Assembly: GCF_000210075.1 (NCBI RefSeq)
Contig: NC_021017.1
Coordinates: 1,229,233 to 1,293,232 of the forward strand
DNA: 64,000 bases
Source: Bacteroides xylanisolvens XB1A
GTDB taxonomy: Bacteria; Bacteroidota; Bacteroidia; Bacteroidales; Bacteroidaceae
Reading direction: 5' to 3'
Of the stretch, positions 18,712-28,100 are shown in pieces; positions within the stretch are counted from its first letter, which is position 1, and every line of letters begins with the position of its first letter. Under the pieces are notes generated by a model. It worked only from the letters and a program-made list of their open reading frames with translations. It was not told the origin of the DNA and made no database searches. Made by a program: the position numbers and the translations under genes.

Positions 18712-21700
18712 ATGCAGGATTTCGTTCATTTACATGTCCATACTCAATATTCTCTGTTGGATGGTCAGGCTAGTGTAGCTCGTCTGGTCGATAAAGCCAT
18801 GCAAAATGGGATGAAGGGTATTGCCGTGACCGATCATGGAAATATGTTCGGTATTAAGGAATTTACGAACTACGTTAATAAAAAGAACAGCGGTCCGAAA
18901 GGTGAAGTCAAAGACCTGAAGAAGCGAATTGCAGGAATTGAGGCCGGCACAATAGAGTGCGCGGATAAAGAAGCGGAGATTGCTGCCTGCAAAGCTAAGA
19001 TAGTGGAAGCGGAAAACAAGCTTTTCAAACCTGTCATCGGTTGTGAAATGTATGTTGCGCGCCGCACTATGGACTTAAAAGAAGGTAAGCCCGACCAAAG
19101 TGGTTATCACTTGATTGTATTGGCTAAGAATGAAAAAGGTTATCATAATCTTATTAAATTAGTATCGCACGCATGGACACGCGGATATTATATGCGCCCG
19201 CGTACTGATCGTAGCGAACTGGAAAAATATCACGAAGGACTTATTGTTTGTTCGGCCTGTCTCGGTGGTGAAGTGCCGAAGCGGATTACTGCCGGGCAAT
19301 TTGCAGAAGCCGAAGAAGCCATACAATGGTATAAGAACCTGTTTGGGGATGATTATTATCTGGAGATGCAGCGTCATAAAGCGACTGTTCCCCGTGCTAA
19401 TCACGAATGTTATCCGTTGCAGGTAAATGTGAACAAATATCTGATTGAATATGCTAAGAAGTTCAATGTCAAACTAATTTGTACGAATGATGTTCACTTT
19501 GTAGATGAAGAGAATGCGGAAGCGCACGACCGTTTGATCTGTTTGAGTACCGGTAAGGATTTGGATGATCCTAGCCGTATGCTTTATACCAAACAGGAAT
19601 GGATGAAAACACGCGAAGAGATGAACGAACTCTTTGCCGACGTTCCCGAAGCGTTGAGCAATACGCTGGAGATTCTTGACAAGGTAGAATATTACTCCAT
19701 CGACCATGCACCTATCATGCCTACTTTTGCTATTCCCGAAGATTTTGGGACGGAAGAAGGCTATCGGGCGAAGTTTACGGAAAAAGACCTGTTTGATGAG
19801 TTTACTCAAGATGAGCACGGTAATGTGGTATTGAGTGAAGAGGATGCGAAAGCAAAAATCAAACGCTTGGGTGGCTATGATAAACTCTATCGTATTAAAC
19901 TTGAAGGAGATTACTTGGCGAAACTAGCTTTTGACGGAGCTAAGAGAATTTATGGTGAACCTCTGTCGGAAGAAGTCAAAGAGCGAATGAACTTTGAACT
20001 GTATATCATGAAAACGATGGGTTTCCCAGGATACTTCTTGATTGTACAGGACTTTATCAATGCGGCACGTAAGGAATTGGGTGTGTCGGTCGGTCCGGGA
20101 CGTGGTTCGGCTGCCGGTTCGGCGGTGGCCTATTGTCTGGGAATTACGAAAATCGACCCTATCCAGTACGATTTGCTGTTTGAGCGTTTCTTGAATCCGG
20201 ACCGTATCTCCTTGCCCGATATCGATGTGGACTTTGATGATGACGGGCGTGGAGAGGTACTTCGTTGGGTAACGAATAAATATGGTCAGGAAAAAGTAGC
20301 TCATATCATCACTTATGGTACAATGGCTACCAAGTTAGCTATCAAGGATGTTGCCCGTGTGCAAAAGCTGCCTCTATCGGAGTCTGACCGATTGGCTAAA
20401 TTAGTGCCGGATAAGATTCCTGATAAGAAACTGAACTTGCGGAATGCGATTGAATATGTTCCCGAACTACAAGCTGCGGAAGCATCATCCGATCCGTTGG
20501 TACGGGATACGATCAAGTACGCTAAGATGCTCGAAGGTAACGTACGTGGTACAGGTGTACATGCTTGTGGTACGATTATCTGTCGTGACGATATCACCGA
20601 CTGGGTACCTGTCAGCACTGCTGATGATAAGGAAACGGGCGAAAAAATGCTTGTTACCCAGTATGAAGGTTCGGTGATTGAAGATACCGGATTGATTAAG
20701 ATGGACTTCCTTGGTCTGAAAACTTTGTCTATTATCAAAGAGGCCGTTGAAAATATCCGTTTAAGTCGTAATGTTGAAGTAGACGTCGATGCGATAGACA
20801 TCTGCGATCCGGCTACTTATAAATTATATAGTGACGGACGGACGATTGGTACATTCCAGTTTGAATCTGCCGGCATGCAGAAATACCTGCGCGAATTGCA
20901 GCCTTCTACATTCGAAGATTTGATTGCCATGAATGCCCTTTATCGTCCGGGACCGATGGATTATATACCTGATTTTATCGACCGTAAACATGGGCGTAAG
21001 CCGATTGAGTATGATATTCCGGTAATGGAGAAATACTTGAAGGATACGTATGGTATTACGGTTTATCAGGAACAGGTGATGCTTCTGTCGCGTTTATTGG
21101 CGGACTTTACCCGCGGTGAGTCTGATGCACTCCGTAAAGCGATGGGTAAGAAGCTGCGTGACAAGCTGGACCACATGAAACCTAAATTTATTGAAGGTGG
21201 GCGTAAGAACGGGCATGACCCGAAAGTTCTTGAAAAAATCTGGACCGACTGGGAAAAGTTTGCGTCATACGCTTTCAATAAATCACATGCTACTTGTTAT
21301 TCGTGGGTAGCTTACCAAACCGCTTATCTAAAAGCTAATTATCCTCCTGAATATATGGCTGCTGTGATGAGCCGAAGCTTGTCGAACATTACCGATATTA
21401 CGAAACTGATGGACGAATGTAAGGCAATGGGTATTCAGACGCTGGGGCCGGATGTAAACGAAAGTAACCTGAAGTTTACAGTAAACCATGATGGTAATAT
21501 CCGTTTTGGACTAGGGGCTGTCAAAGGTGTAGGTGAAGCTGCTGTTCATAGTATTATGGAGGAACGTAGTAAGAATGGTCCTTTCCTCGGTATATTCGAC
21601 TTTGTGCAACGTGTCAACCTGAATGCCTGCAACAAGAAGAATATGGAGTGTCTGGCATTAGCCGGAGGGTTTGATAGTTTCCCGGAACTGAAGCGGGAGC

Positions 21701-22518
21701 AATACTTTGCTGTAAATTCTAAGGGTGAAGTATTTCTGGAAACGTTGATGCGTTATGGCAACCGTTATCAGGCAGATAAGGCAGCTGCTTTCAATTCTTT
21801 GTTCGGTGGTGAAAACGTTATTGATGTTGCAACTCCTGAAATTCCTCAAGGTGCAGAACGTTGGAGTGATCTCGATCGTCTGAATCGTGAGCGTGATTTG
21901 GTAGGTATCTATCTTTCTGCTCATCCGTTGGATGAATTTTCTATCGTATTGGAACATGTCTGCAATACACGGATGGCGGATTTGGAAGATAAAGCTGCAC
22001 TTGTTGGTCGTGAAATAACGATGGGAGGGATTGTGACTAGTGTTCGTCGCGGAGTCAGCAAGAATGGAAATCCGTATGGTATTGCTAAGATTGAAGATTA
22101 TTCCGGTTCTACCGAAATCCCATTCTGGGGAAATGACTGGGTGACTTATCAGGGATATCTCAACGAAGGAACGTTCCTATATATTAAAGCCCGTTGTCAA
22201 GCGAAACAATGGCGACAGGATGAATTGGAGGTGAAAATCACTTCTATGGAACTTCTTCCCGACGTGAAAGAAGAACTGGTACAGAAGATCACGATTATCA
22301 TTCCTCTGTCAGTCTTGAACTCGGCTTTGGTTACTGAGCTTGCCACTCTGACCAAAGAACATCCGGGAAATACGGAATTGTATTTTAAAGTGACGGATGA
22401 TGCCGATGTAAGTCACATGTCAATTGATTTGATTTCTCGTCCGATTAAGCTTTCGGTGGGGCGGGATTTAATAACATATTTAAAGGAACGTCCCGAACTG
22501 GGATTTCATATAAATTGA
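18712..22518 (+). CDS. dnaE: DNA polymerase III alpha subunit
   Basis: This 1268-aa replicative polymerase of the DnaE1 type has: PHP domain (FVHLHVHTQYSLLDGQ and VTDHGNMFG), palm with catalytic PDIDVDFDDDGR (Asp503 and Asp505), fingers, HhH region (about 960-1040) and an OB domain (about 1110-1190, VGREITMGGIVTSVRRG). Compared with E. coli DnaE it carries an extra lysine/glutamate-rich insert of about 50 residues in the PHP domain (about 55-110). It is transcribed alone from the promoter just upstream; trxA follows after 60 bp with its own -7 box. Confidence 0.98.
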   Translation: MQDFVHLHVHTQYSLLDGQASVARLVDKAMQNGMKGIAVTDHGNMFGIKEFTNYVNKKNSGPKGEVKDLKKRIAGIEAGTIECADKEAEIAACKAKIVEAENKLFKPVIGCEMYVARRTMDLKEGKPDQSGYHLIVLAKNEKGYHNLIKLVSHAWTRGYYMRPRTDRSELEKYHEGLIVCSACLGGEVPKRITAGQFAEAEEAIQWYKNLFGDDYYLEMQRHKATVPRANHECYPLQVNVNKYLIEYAKKFNVKLICTNDVHFVDEENAEAHDRLICLSTGKDLDDPSRMLYTKQEWMKTREEMNELFADVPEALSNTLEILDKVEYYSIDHAPIMPTFAIPEDFGTEEGYRAKFTEKDLFDEFTQDEHGNVVLSEEDAKAKIKRLGGYDKLYRIKLEGDYLAKLAFDGAKRIYGEPLSEEVKERMNFELYIMKTMGFPGYFLIVQDFINAARKELGVSVGPGRGSAAGSAVAYCLGITKIDPIQYDLLFERFLNPDRISLPDIDVDFDDDGRGEVLRWVTNKYGQEKVAHIITYGTMATKLAIKDVARVQKLPLSESDRLAKLVPDKIPDKKLNLRNAIEYVPELQAAEASSDPLVRDTIKYAKMLEGNVRGTGVHACGTIICRDDITDWVPVSTADDKETGEKMLVTQYEGSVIEDTGLIKMDFLGLKTLSIIKEAVENIRLSRNVEVDVDAIDICDPATYKLYSDGRTIGTFQFESAGMQKYLRELQPSTFEDLIAMNALYRPGPMDYIPDFIDRKHGRKPIEYDIPVMEKYLKDTYGITVYQEQVMLLSRLLADFTRGESDALRKAMGKKLRDKLDHMKPKFIEGGRKNGHDPKVLEKIWTDWEKFASYAFNKSHATCYSWVAYQTAYLKANYPPEYMAAVMSRSLSNITDITKLMDECKAMGIQTLGPDVNESNLKFTVNHDGNIRFGLGAVKGVGEAAVHSIMEERSKNGPFLGIFDFVQRVNLNACNKKNMECLALAGGFDSFPELKREQYFAVNSKGEVFLETLMRYGNRYQADKAAAFNSLFGGENVIDVATPEIPQGAERWSDLDRLNRERDLVGIYLSAHPLDEFSIVLEHVCNTRMADLEDKAALVGREITMGGIVTSVRRGVSKNGNPYGIAKIEDYSGSTEIPFWGNDWVTYQGYLNEGTFLYIKARCQAKQWRQDELEVKITSMELLPDVKEELVQKITIIIPLSVLNSALVTELATLTKEHPGNTELYFKVTDDADVSHMSIDLISRPIKLSVGRDLITYLKERPELGFHIN

Positions 22519-22519
22519 T

Positions 22520-22527
22520 TATATTTG
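22520..22527 (+). promoter_or_regulatory. -7 box upstream of trxA
   Basis: TATATTTG at 22520-22527, immediately after the dnaE stop, matches TAnnTTTG. A convincing -33 TTTG is missing, so trxA may also depend on dnaE read-through. Confidence 0.45.
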
Positions 22528-22577
22528 TGGCGAGAATAAGCTAACGAAATAACATTTAATAATTAATACTTAAAAAA

Positions 22578-22892
22578 ATGGCTTTAGAAATTACAGACAG
22601 CAACTATAAAGAGGTTCTTGCAGAAGGAAAACCGGTTGTTGTAGATTTTTGGGCTCCTTGGTGTGGCCCATGCAAGATGGTGGCTCCTATCATTGAAGAA
22701 TTGGCTGCGGAGTTTGAAGGACAAGTAATCATCGGTAAGTGCGATGTAGACGAAAATGGTGATATGGCTGCTGAATATGGTATCCGTAATATTCCTACTG
22801 TATTGTTTTTCAAGAACGGTGAAATAGTAGACAAACAGGTAGGTGCAGTTGGCAAACCGGTATTCGCAGAAAAGGTGAAGAAGCTTTTATAG
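22578..22892 (+). CDS. trxA: Thioredoxin
   Basis: This 104-aa cytoplasmic thioredoxin has no signal peptide. The redox site is WCGPC (Cys29, Cys32), preceded by VVDFWAPW and followed by the cis-proline loop NIPTVLFF, all canonical. It reduces disulfides in ribonucleotide reductase and other targets using thioredoxin reductase. The AT-rich leader ends in AATACTTAAAAAA just before the ATG, and the same leader sequence precedes the next gene. Confidence 0.97.
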   Translation: MALEITDSNYKEVLAEGKPVVVDFWAPWCGPCKMVAPIIEELAAEFEGQVIIGKCDVDENGDMAAEYGIRNIPTVLFFKNGEIVDKQVGAVGKPVFAEKVKKLL

Positions 22893-22931
22893 TCGATAAT
22901 ACTTAATACTTATCACTTAATACTTAAAAAA

Positions 22932-23267
22932 ATGGGACTGGAAGACGATTTTTTATTAGCAGATGCCGATGACGAAAAGACCATCGAGTTTATCAAAAAC
23001 TATCTGCCTCAAGAACTGAAAGGGAAGTTTTCGGACGATGAATTGTATTATTTTCTCGATTTAATCGACGAGTATTACTCTGAAAGTGGTATTCTCGACG
23101 CTCAACCCGATGAAGACGGCTATGTTAACATCGATTTGGAAGAGGTTGTGGCTTACATTGTAAAGGAAGCCAAAAAGGATGAAATAGGGGAATACGATCC
23201 TGAAGAAGTCCTCTTTGTGGTTCAGGGAGAAATGGAATACGGAAACTCTCTGGGACAGGTGGACTAA
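22932..23267 (+). CDS. Conserved acidic hypothetical protein
   Basis: This 111-aa cytoplasmic protein is very acidic (about a third Asp/Glu), with FSDDELYYFLDLIDEYY and EVVAYIVKEAKKDEIGEYD segments predicted helical. I do not recognise a family with known function. It follows trxA by 39 bp and repeats trxA's AATACTTAAAAAA leader before its ATG, so the two are probably co-expressed. A strong terminator follows. Confidence 0.8.
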   Translation: MGLEDDFLLADADDEKTIEFIKNYLPQELKGKFSDDELYYFLDLIDEYYSESGILDAQPDEDGYVNIDLEEVVAYIVKEAKKDEIGEYDPEEVLFVVQGEMEYGNSLGQVD

Positions 23268-23302
23268 ACGACGTCCGGTCTCATTGCAGATAAAATTAAG
23301 AT

Positions 23303-23337
23303 AAGGGGTGTGCTCTGTGAGTATACCCCTTTTTTTT
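23303..23337 (+). terminator. Intrinsic terminator after the trxA unit
   Basis: AAGGGGTGTGCT pairs with AGTATACCCCTT (with G-U pairs) around a short loop, followed by eight T's ending at 23337. It is a classic Rho-independent terminator on the + strand. Confidence 0.8.
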
Positions 23338-23367
23338 GCGGGCTTTTTCTCAAACAGTTTTATGCTA

Positions 23368-23443
23368 TGAGAAAAAGTTCTCACTATAATGAGAAAAAAT
23401 ACTCATTGCTATGAGAATTAATTCTCACTACAGTGAGAATAAT
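23368..23443. repeat. 22-bp-pitch palindrome array A (TGAGAA-N4-TTCTCA)
   Basis: Three and a half tandem 22-bp units start at 23368, 23390, 23412 and 23434. Each unit is a 16-bp palindrome TGAGAA-N4-TTCTCA (the middle copy ends TACTCA) plus a 6-bp linker (CTATAA, TTGCTA, CTACAG). The array lies between convergent genes, after the trxA-unit terminator and before the RDD gene's 3' end. No coding potential. Two other loci in this window have the same pitch with other palindromes. Confidence 0.85.
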
Positions 23444-23478
23444 CCCTTGCCTGAATAGTCTGAAACAGCGTATTCTGG

Positions 23479-24204
23479 TTATATTTCTTCCAATGCATAA
23501 TACTGATAATCGCGAAGTATTGTCTGAAGAAATTTCTCTTGATTACCCTCACGGGGAGTAACGGAAAGTAATTCCTGTACTTTTTTGGCAAGTGCCGTGA
23601 TACGTCTTGCCCGGTCTTTTTCGCTGGATTCCAAAGTCCGGGTAATTACATTCACTTGTTCGAGAGATAAATCAGCCGATTGCGGATATGCCGGATGATA
23701 ATTTTGGGTCAGATAATCAAATTCATCCAGGCTGACATGTATCTTACGATAGTTTTTCTCTTTAATTACCATAGTGCCGGCAGCTAGATCCCCTAATCGT
23801 TGGTTGTTCTTATTCAATAAAACGACCAGAAGTCCAAGGCCACTTGTGATGGGACCATCAATTGGGAAAAGAAGCCATCGTAACAGATAAGAGCCGATGC
23901 TTGGAGTAGAACCGTCTACTTTTACGACACGGATATTGATGAGTTTTTTGCCAAAGCTCTGTCCGTGATTGAACATCTCGCAAAGAAAAGAATAACCGAG
24001 AATCGGTAAATAAACGACGCACAGAAAAAAGAACAAACTGAATCCTGACGGTAAACTTAATTTAGACAAGAGCGTAATAGTGGACAAGATGTAAAGCCCG
24101 ATCAGAAAATAATCGATGATTAAAGCCATCAGTCGTTCGCCGATACTGGCGGGCGTTTGGCTGATACGAACGAATTGTCCGGTTATTATCGTAGATTCTG
24201 CCAT
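23479..24204 (-). CDS. RDD family membrane protein
   Basis: This 241-aa protein has the RDD domain at residues about 15-140: SIGERLMALIIDYFLIGL (with the family Arg and Asp), SLPSGF, GQSFGKKLINIRV and LLRWLLFPID, spanning three to four membrane helices. It is followed by a soluble C-terminal part with an Arg/Lys-rich helix. RDD proteins are proposed transporters or membrane scaffolds; the role is unproven. It is divergent from the SpoIIM-MoxR-DUF58 operon, with which RDD genes commonly cluster. Confidence 0.9.
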   Translation of the reverse strand: MAESTIITGQFVRISQTPASIGERLMALIIDYFLIGLYILSTITLLSKLSLPSGFSLFFFLCVVYLPILGYSFLCEMFNHGQSFGKKLINIRVVKVDGSTPSIGSYLLRWLLFPIDGPITSGLGLLVVLLNKNNQRLGDLAAGTMVIKEKNYRKIHVSLDEFDYLTQNYHPAYPQSADLSLEQVNVITRTLESSEKDRARRITALAKKVQELLSVTPREGNQEKFLQTILRDYQYYALEEI

Positions 24205-24230
24205 TTCAGGTTAAACATTTTTAGGATTCC

Positions 24231-24262
24231 GTTGCAAATATATCATAATTCTCTTATTTTTG
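24231..24262 (+). promoter_or_regulatory. Promoter of the SpoIIM-MoxR operon, with divergent RDD -7 box
   Basis: GTTG (24231-24234), a 20-nt spacer and TATTTTTG (24255-24262) form the + strand promoter. On the minus strand TATATTTG (24235-24242) serves the RDD gene. The two promoters overlap back to back. Confidence 0.6.
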
Positions 24263-24305
24263 CTTCCGGTTTCGGACAAAACTTATCCGAAATCTATTGA
24301 AAAGC

Positions 24306-25268
24306 ATGAAAGAAGTAACGTTTATTCGTCGGAACATTGAAAAATGGAAGGAGACAGAGAAAGTTGTGGAGCGGGCGGCAAGTCTGTCCCCCGACCAACT
24401 AGCCGATGCGTATACGGACTTGACAGCTGACCTGGCATTTGCCCAAACACATTTCCCAACTTCTCGTATTACTATTTATCTGAATAATCTGGCTTCAGCG
24501 TTGCACAACGAAATCTACCGCAATAAACGCGAGAAGTGGACACGGATTGTTACCTTCTGGACACAGGAAGTACCACGAACCATGCACGATGCACGGCGCG
24601 AATTACTGACTTCCTTTTTGATTTTTGTTGCCAGCGCATTAATCGGCGTATTATCAGCAGCGAATGACCCGGATTTTGTCCGGCTGATATTGGGAAACGG
24701 TTATGTGGATATGACACTCGACAATATTGCCAATGGTGAGCCGATGGCCGTATATAATGGTTCTTCCGAAGTACCGATGTTCTTGGGCATTACACTTAAT
24801 AACGTGATGGTCTCTTTCAACTGCTTTGCAATGGGATTGCTGACCAGTTTTGGAACAGGGTATATGCTTCTCTCCAATGGTATCATGGTAGGAGCTTTTC
24901 AAACATTCTTTTATCAACACGATTTGTTGTGGGAATCCAGTCTTGCCATCTGGTTGCATGGAACGCTTGAAATCTGGGCGATTATCGTAGCCGGTGCCGC
25001 CGGATTGGCTTTGGGCAACGGCTGGCTGTTTCCCGGCACCTATTCTCGCCTGGAATCTTTCAGAAGAGGAGCGAAGCGAGGCTTGAAAATAGTGATCGGC
25101 ACTGTTCCGGTATTCATTATGGCAGGCTTTATAGAAGGTTTTCTTACCCGGCACACAGAGCTTCCCGATGTGTTGAGGCTTGGCGTGATATTCACTTCTC
25201 TGGCATTTATTATATTCTACTATATTTATTTACCAAATAGAAAAAAACATGGAATCACAGAAACCTAA
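24306..25268 (+). CDS. SpoIIM/DUF95 family integral membrane protein
   Basis: This 320-aa protein has an N-terminal cytoplasmic helical region and about five membrane helices from residue 100 onward, including the DUF95 segment FNCFAMGLLTSFGTGYMLLSNG and LHGTLEIWAIIVAGAAGLALG. The latter carries the conserved HGxxE pattern of SpoIIM-like proteins. In non-sporulating bacteria this gene accompanies MoxR/DUF58 operons. I start it at the ATG 24306; the upstream TTG in frame is unlikely. Its end overlaps the next gene by 20 bp. Confidence 0.88.
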   Translation: MKEVTFIRRNIEKWKETEKVVERAASLSPDQLADAYTDLTADLAFAQTHFPTSRITIYLNNLASALHNEIYRNKREKWTRIVTFWTQEVPRTMHDARRELLTSFLIFVASALIGVLSAANDPDFVRLILGNGYVDMTLDNIANGEPMAVYNGSSEVPMFLGITLNNVMVSFNCFAMGLLTSFGTGYMLLSNGIMVGAFQTFFYQHDLLWESSLAIWLHGTLEIWAIIVAGAAGLALGNGWLFPGTYSRLESFRRGAKRGLKIVIGTVPVFIMAGFIEGFLTRHTELPDVLRLGVIFTSLAFIIFYYIYLPNRKKHGITET

Positions 25269-26187
25269 GATTGCGATGTATGTGAAACGTCCTTTCGGTG
25301 AGAAGTTGAACGCTTCTTTTGATTTTATAAAAGAGAATTGGAAACAATTGTTTAAGTATTCAACTTATCTGATACTCCCTATATGCTTAATTCAAGCCGC
25401 AAACTTTAGCGGTTTAATGGGAAGTATGACAGATATTACTGCTATGCAGGCGTCCGGAGGAATAAGTGATAATCCTTTAGCTGCTCTGGGACCTTCATTT
25501 GCACTGAATTATGCAGGAGTTATCTTTTTTTCATGTTTGGGAGCTTTGTTGATGACTTCCTTGATTTATGCGATGGTACGATTGTATAATGAACGGGAAG
25601 AACGTCTGAGCGGGATTGTATTCGGCGATATAAAATCGTTGTTGCTCCGTAATATTAAAAGACTGTTTTTGATGGGGATCGCCTGCAGCTTTTTATTCAT
25701 CTTTGCGGTGATCTTTATTGTCTTATTGGCTGTATTGACACCTTTCACACTCATTCTGACCATCCCGCTTTTATTCGCCTTTATGGTTCCTTTGGCATTA
25801 ATGGCTCCCATCTACTTATTTGAAGACATTTCGTTGGGTGAGGCATTTGCAAAAACATTCCGGTTGGGATTTGCTACCTGGGGAGGCGTCTTTCTAATTT
25901 TAATTGTGATGGGGATTATTGCCAGTGTGTTACAAGGAATCGTTTCTATACCCTGGTATGTGATCTATATTGTAAAAATGATCTTTACGATGAGTGACGG
26001 AGGTGCAACCTCTTCATCAGTCGGACTGAACTTTGCGCAATATTTGTTCTCTATCCTGATGTTGTATGGTTCTTACTTATCGGCTATATTCGGTATCGTC
26101 GGTCTGGTTTATCAGTATGGTCATGCATCGGAAGTGGTGGACAGCATAACGGTAGAAAGTGATATTGACAATTTTGATAAACTCTAA
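25249..26187 (+). CDS. Polytopic membrane protein of the MoxR operon
   Basis: This 312-aa protein has an N-terminal amphipathic stretch (RPFGEKLNASFDFIKENWK) and about six membrane helices. It resembles uncharacterised Bacteroidetes membrane proteins found between SpoIIM/DUF95 and DUF4129 genes. It overlaps the upstream gene by 20 bp and is followed 16 bp later by the DUF4129 gene, so it belongs to the operon. No catalytic motif is seen. Confidence 0.85.
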   Translation: MESQKPKIAMYVKRPFGEKLNASFDFIKENWKQLFKYSTYLILPICLIQAANFSGLMGSMTDITAMQASGGISDNPLAALGPSFALNYAGVIFFSCLGALLMTSLIYAMVRLYNEREERLSGIVFGDIKSLLLRNIKRLFLMGIACSFLFIFAVIFIVLLAVLTPFTLILTIPLLFAFMVPLALMAPIYLFEDISLGEAFAKTFRLGFATWGGVFLILIVMGIIASVLQGIVSIPWYVIYIVKMIFTMSDGGATSSSVGLNFAQYLFSILMLYGSYLSAIFGIVGLVYQYGHASEVVDSITVESDIDNFDKL

Positions 26188-26203
26188 ACCAAACCTCCAC
26201 TAG

Positions 26204-26821
26204 ATGAATCTCACTTCCCCGGCTGATACACTAGTCTGTGATACGGCGCAGATTGCCCTCTGGCAGTCTGATCCGGCATACAACTATAATTGTGAACTGA
26301 TTACTCCGGAGATGAATGTCTTTGAGTGGATCAGTCGGCAGTTTGGGGAGTTGTTGCGTAAAATATTCGGCAGTCATTTTGCTGAAGAGTATTCAGGGCT
26401 TATCCTGGTATGTATTGCCATTCTTCTTTTATTGCTGATTGTTTGGTTTGTCTATCGGAAACGCCCGGAATTGTTTATGGTCTCGCATAAAAATGCGTTG
26501 CCTTATACAGTTGAAGAAGACACCATTTACGGAGTAGATTTTCCGGGAGGGATTGCGGAAGCGCTTTCCCGTCAGAATTACCGGGAAGCAGTACGTTTGC
26601 TCTATCTGCAAACTTTGAAACAACTTAGTGACGCTGAACGTATTGACTGGCAACTTTATAAAACGCCTACCCAGTATATCAATGAAGTCCGGCTACCGGC
26701 TTTCAGGCAACTGACCAATCATTTCCTGCGGGTACGTTATGGCAACTTTGAGGCGACGGAAGAACTTTTCCGGGTAATGCAGACCTTGCAGGAAGAAATA
26801 GAGAAAGGAGGCGTCTCATGA
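26204..26821 (+). CDS. DUF4129-type membrane protein
   Basis: This 205-aa protein has a short N-terminal segment, one membrane helix (about 68-85, LILVCIAILLLLLIVWFV), and a cytoplasmic C-terminal DUF4129-like helical domain (AEALSRQNYREAVRLLYLQTLKQL ... FLRVRYG). It resembles the C-terminal part of transglutaminase-like/DUF4129 proteins that go with MoxR-DUF58. It overlaps the next gene by 4 bp (ATGA), indicating translational coupling. Confidence 0.83.
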   Translation: MNLTSPADTLVCDTAQIALWQSDPAYNYNCELITPEMNVFEWISRQFGELLRKIFGSHFAEEYSGLILVCIAILLLLLIVWFVYRKRPELFMVSHKNALPYTVEEDTIYGVDFPGGIAEALSRQNYREAVRLLYLQTLKQLSDAERIDWQLYKTPTQYINEVRLPAFRQLTNHFLRVRYGNFEATEELFRVMQTLQEEIEKGGVS

Positions 26822-28089
26822 AAGGAAGTCGCTGGTTTATTGTCTTTATTGTCGCTTTTCTATTCATCATGTTTGCAATAGAATATCATTTGCCGAAGAA
26901 TTTTGTGTGGAAGCCCACTTTCGGACATCATGACGAGCAACCTTTCGGATGTGCAGTATTCGATACCGTATTGTCTTCTTCTTTGCCACAGGGCTACACT
27001 TTTTCGAGGAAAAGTCTTTATCAATTGGAGCAGGAAGATACGACGCAACGCAGAGGTATATTGGTTATCTCTGATAATTTGCGATTGTCGGACGTCGATG
27101 TAAACGCTCTGTTGAAAATGGCGGAACGCGGAGATAAGATCATGTTGGTGAGTACCTTGTTCGGCAGATATTTGGAAGATACCTTGCAGTTCAGGTCTTA
27201 CTATTCTTACTTCAGTCCGATGGCTTTGAAGAAATATGCAACTTCATTTTTGAAAAAAGATAGCTTGCATTGGATAGGAGATTCGACGGTTTATCCCCGT
27301 CAGACTTTCTATTTTTATCCCCAGTTGTGCTCCTCTTATTTTTGGGGAGATTCACTTCCGGAAAGGGTGTTGGCACAAAGAGTTTTTGAGTCGAATGAGT
27401 TCCGGTATGAAACAGAGGCGGACTCGTTGACAACGGATAGTCTTGTTTATATGCCTGTAGCGATGTCCCGTCGGTGGGGGAAAGGAGAAGTTATTTTAGT
27501 TTCCACTCCTTTGATTTTTACCAATTACGGAATGTTGGACGGCAAAAATGCAACCTATATCTTCCGTTTGTTGTCGCAGATGGGGAAGCTTCCCATCGTT
27601 CGCACGGAGGGGTACATGAAAGAAACGGCACAGGTGCAGCAATCACCTTTCCGTTATTTTCTGGCACATGAACCGCTTCGTTGGGCTTTGTATCTGACGA
27701 TGATTACCATCATACTCTTTATGATATTCACAGCGAAGAGGCGGCAACGGGTGATCCCTGTTATTCACGAGCCGGCGAATAAATCTCTTGAATTTACCGA
27801 ACTGATAGGCACGCTTTACTTTCAGAAGAAAGACCATGCGGATTTAGTTCGCAAGAAGTTTTCCTATTTGGCCGAAGAACTTCGGAGAGAGATTCAGGTG
27901 GATATTGAAGAAGTGGCCGACGATGAACGCTCTTTTCACCGGATTGCCCGGAAAACCGGAATGGATGCCGGAGAGATTGCTAAATTTATCCGCGAAGTCA
28001 GACCCGTGATTTACGGAGGACGTGTTATTGATGCGGAGCAGATGAAGGTATATATCGATAAAATGAATGAAATAATCAATCATATCTAA
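26818..28089 (+). CDS. DUF4350 family membrane protein
   Basis: This 423-aa protein has an N-terminal membrane helix (about 6-20), an extracytoplasmic DUF4350 domain (about 40-240, resembling a glutamine-amidotransferase-like fold: RGILVISDNLRLSDVDVNALLKMAERG), a second helix (about 287-303), and a cytoplasmic helical tail. It is a regular member of the SpoIIM-MoxR-DUF58 cluster; function unknown. It is coupled to the preceding gene by a 4-bp overlap, and moxR follows after 11 bp. Confidence 0.85.
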   Translation: MKGSRWFIVFIVAFLFIMFAIEYHLPKNFVWKPTFGHHDEQPFGCAVFDTVLSSSLPQGYTFSRKSLYQLEQEDTTQRRGILVISDNLRLSDVDVNALLKMAERGDKIMLVSTLFGRYLEDTLQFRSYYSYFSPMALKKYATSFLKKDSLHWIGDSTVYPRQTFYFYPQLCSSYFWGDSLPERVLAQRVFESNEFRYETEADSLTTDSLVYMPVAMSRRWGKGEVILVSTPLIFTNYGMLDGKNATYIFRLLSQMGKLPIVRTEGYMKETAQVQQSPFRYFLAHEPLRWALYLTMITIILFMIFTAKRRQRVIPVIHEPANKSLEFTELIGTLYFQKKDHADLVRKKFSYLAEELRREIQVDIEEVADDERSFHRIARKTGMDAGEIAKFIREVRPVIYGGRVIDAEQMKVYIDKMNEIINHI

Positions 28090-28100
28090 AGAAGAAATTT

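Noticed and set aside
23368..23443. CRISPR array
   Set aside because: The repeats are tandem with a 6-bp linker, not 25-40-bp repeats with unique spacers of similar length, and no cas gene is present.
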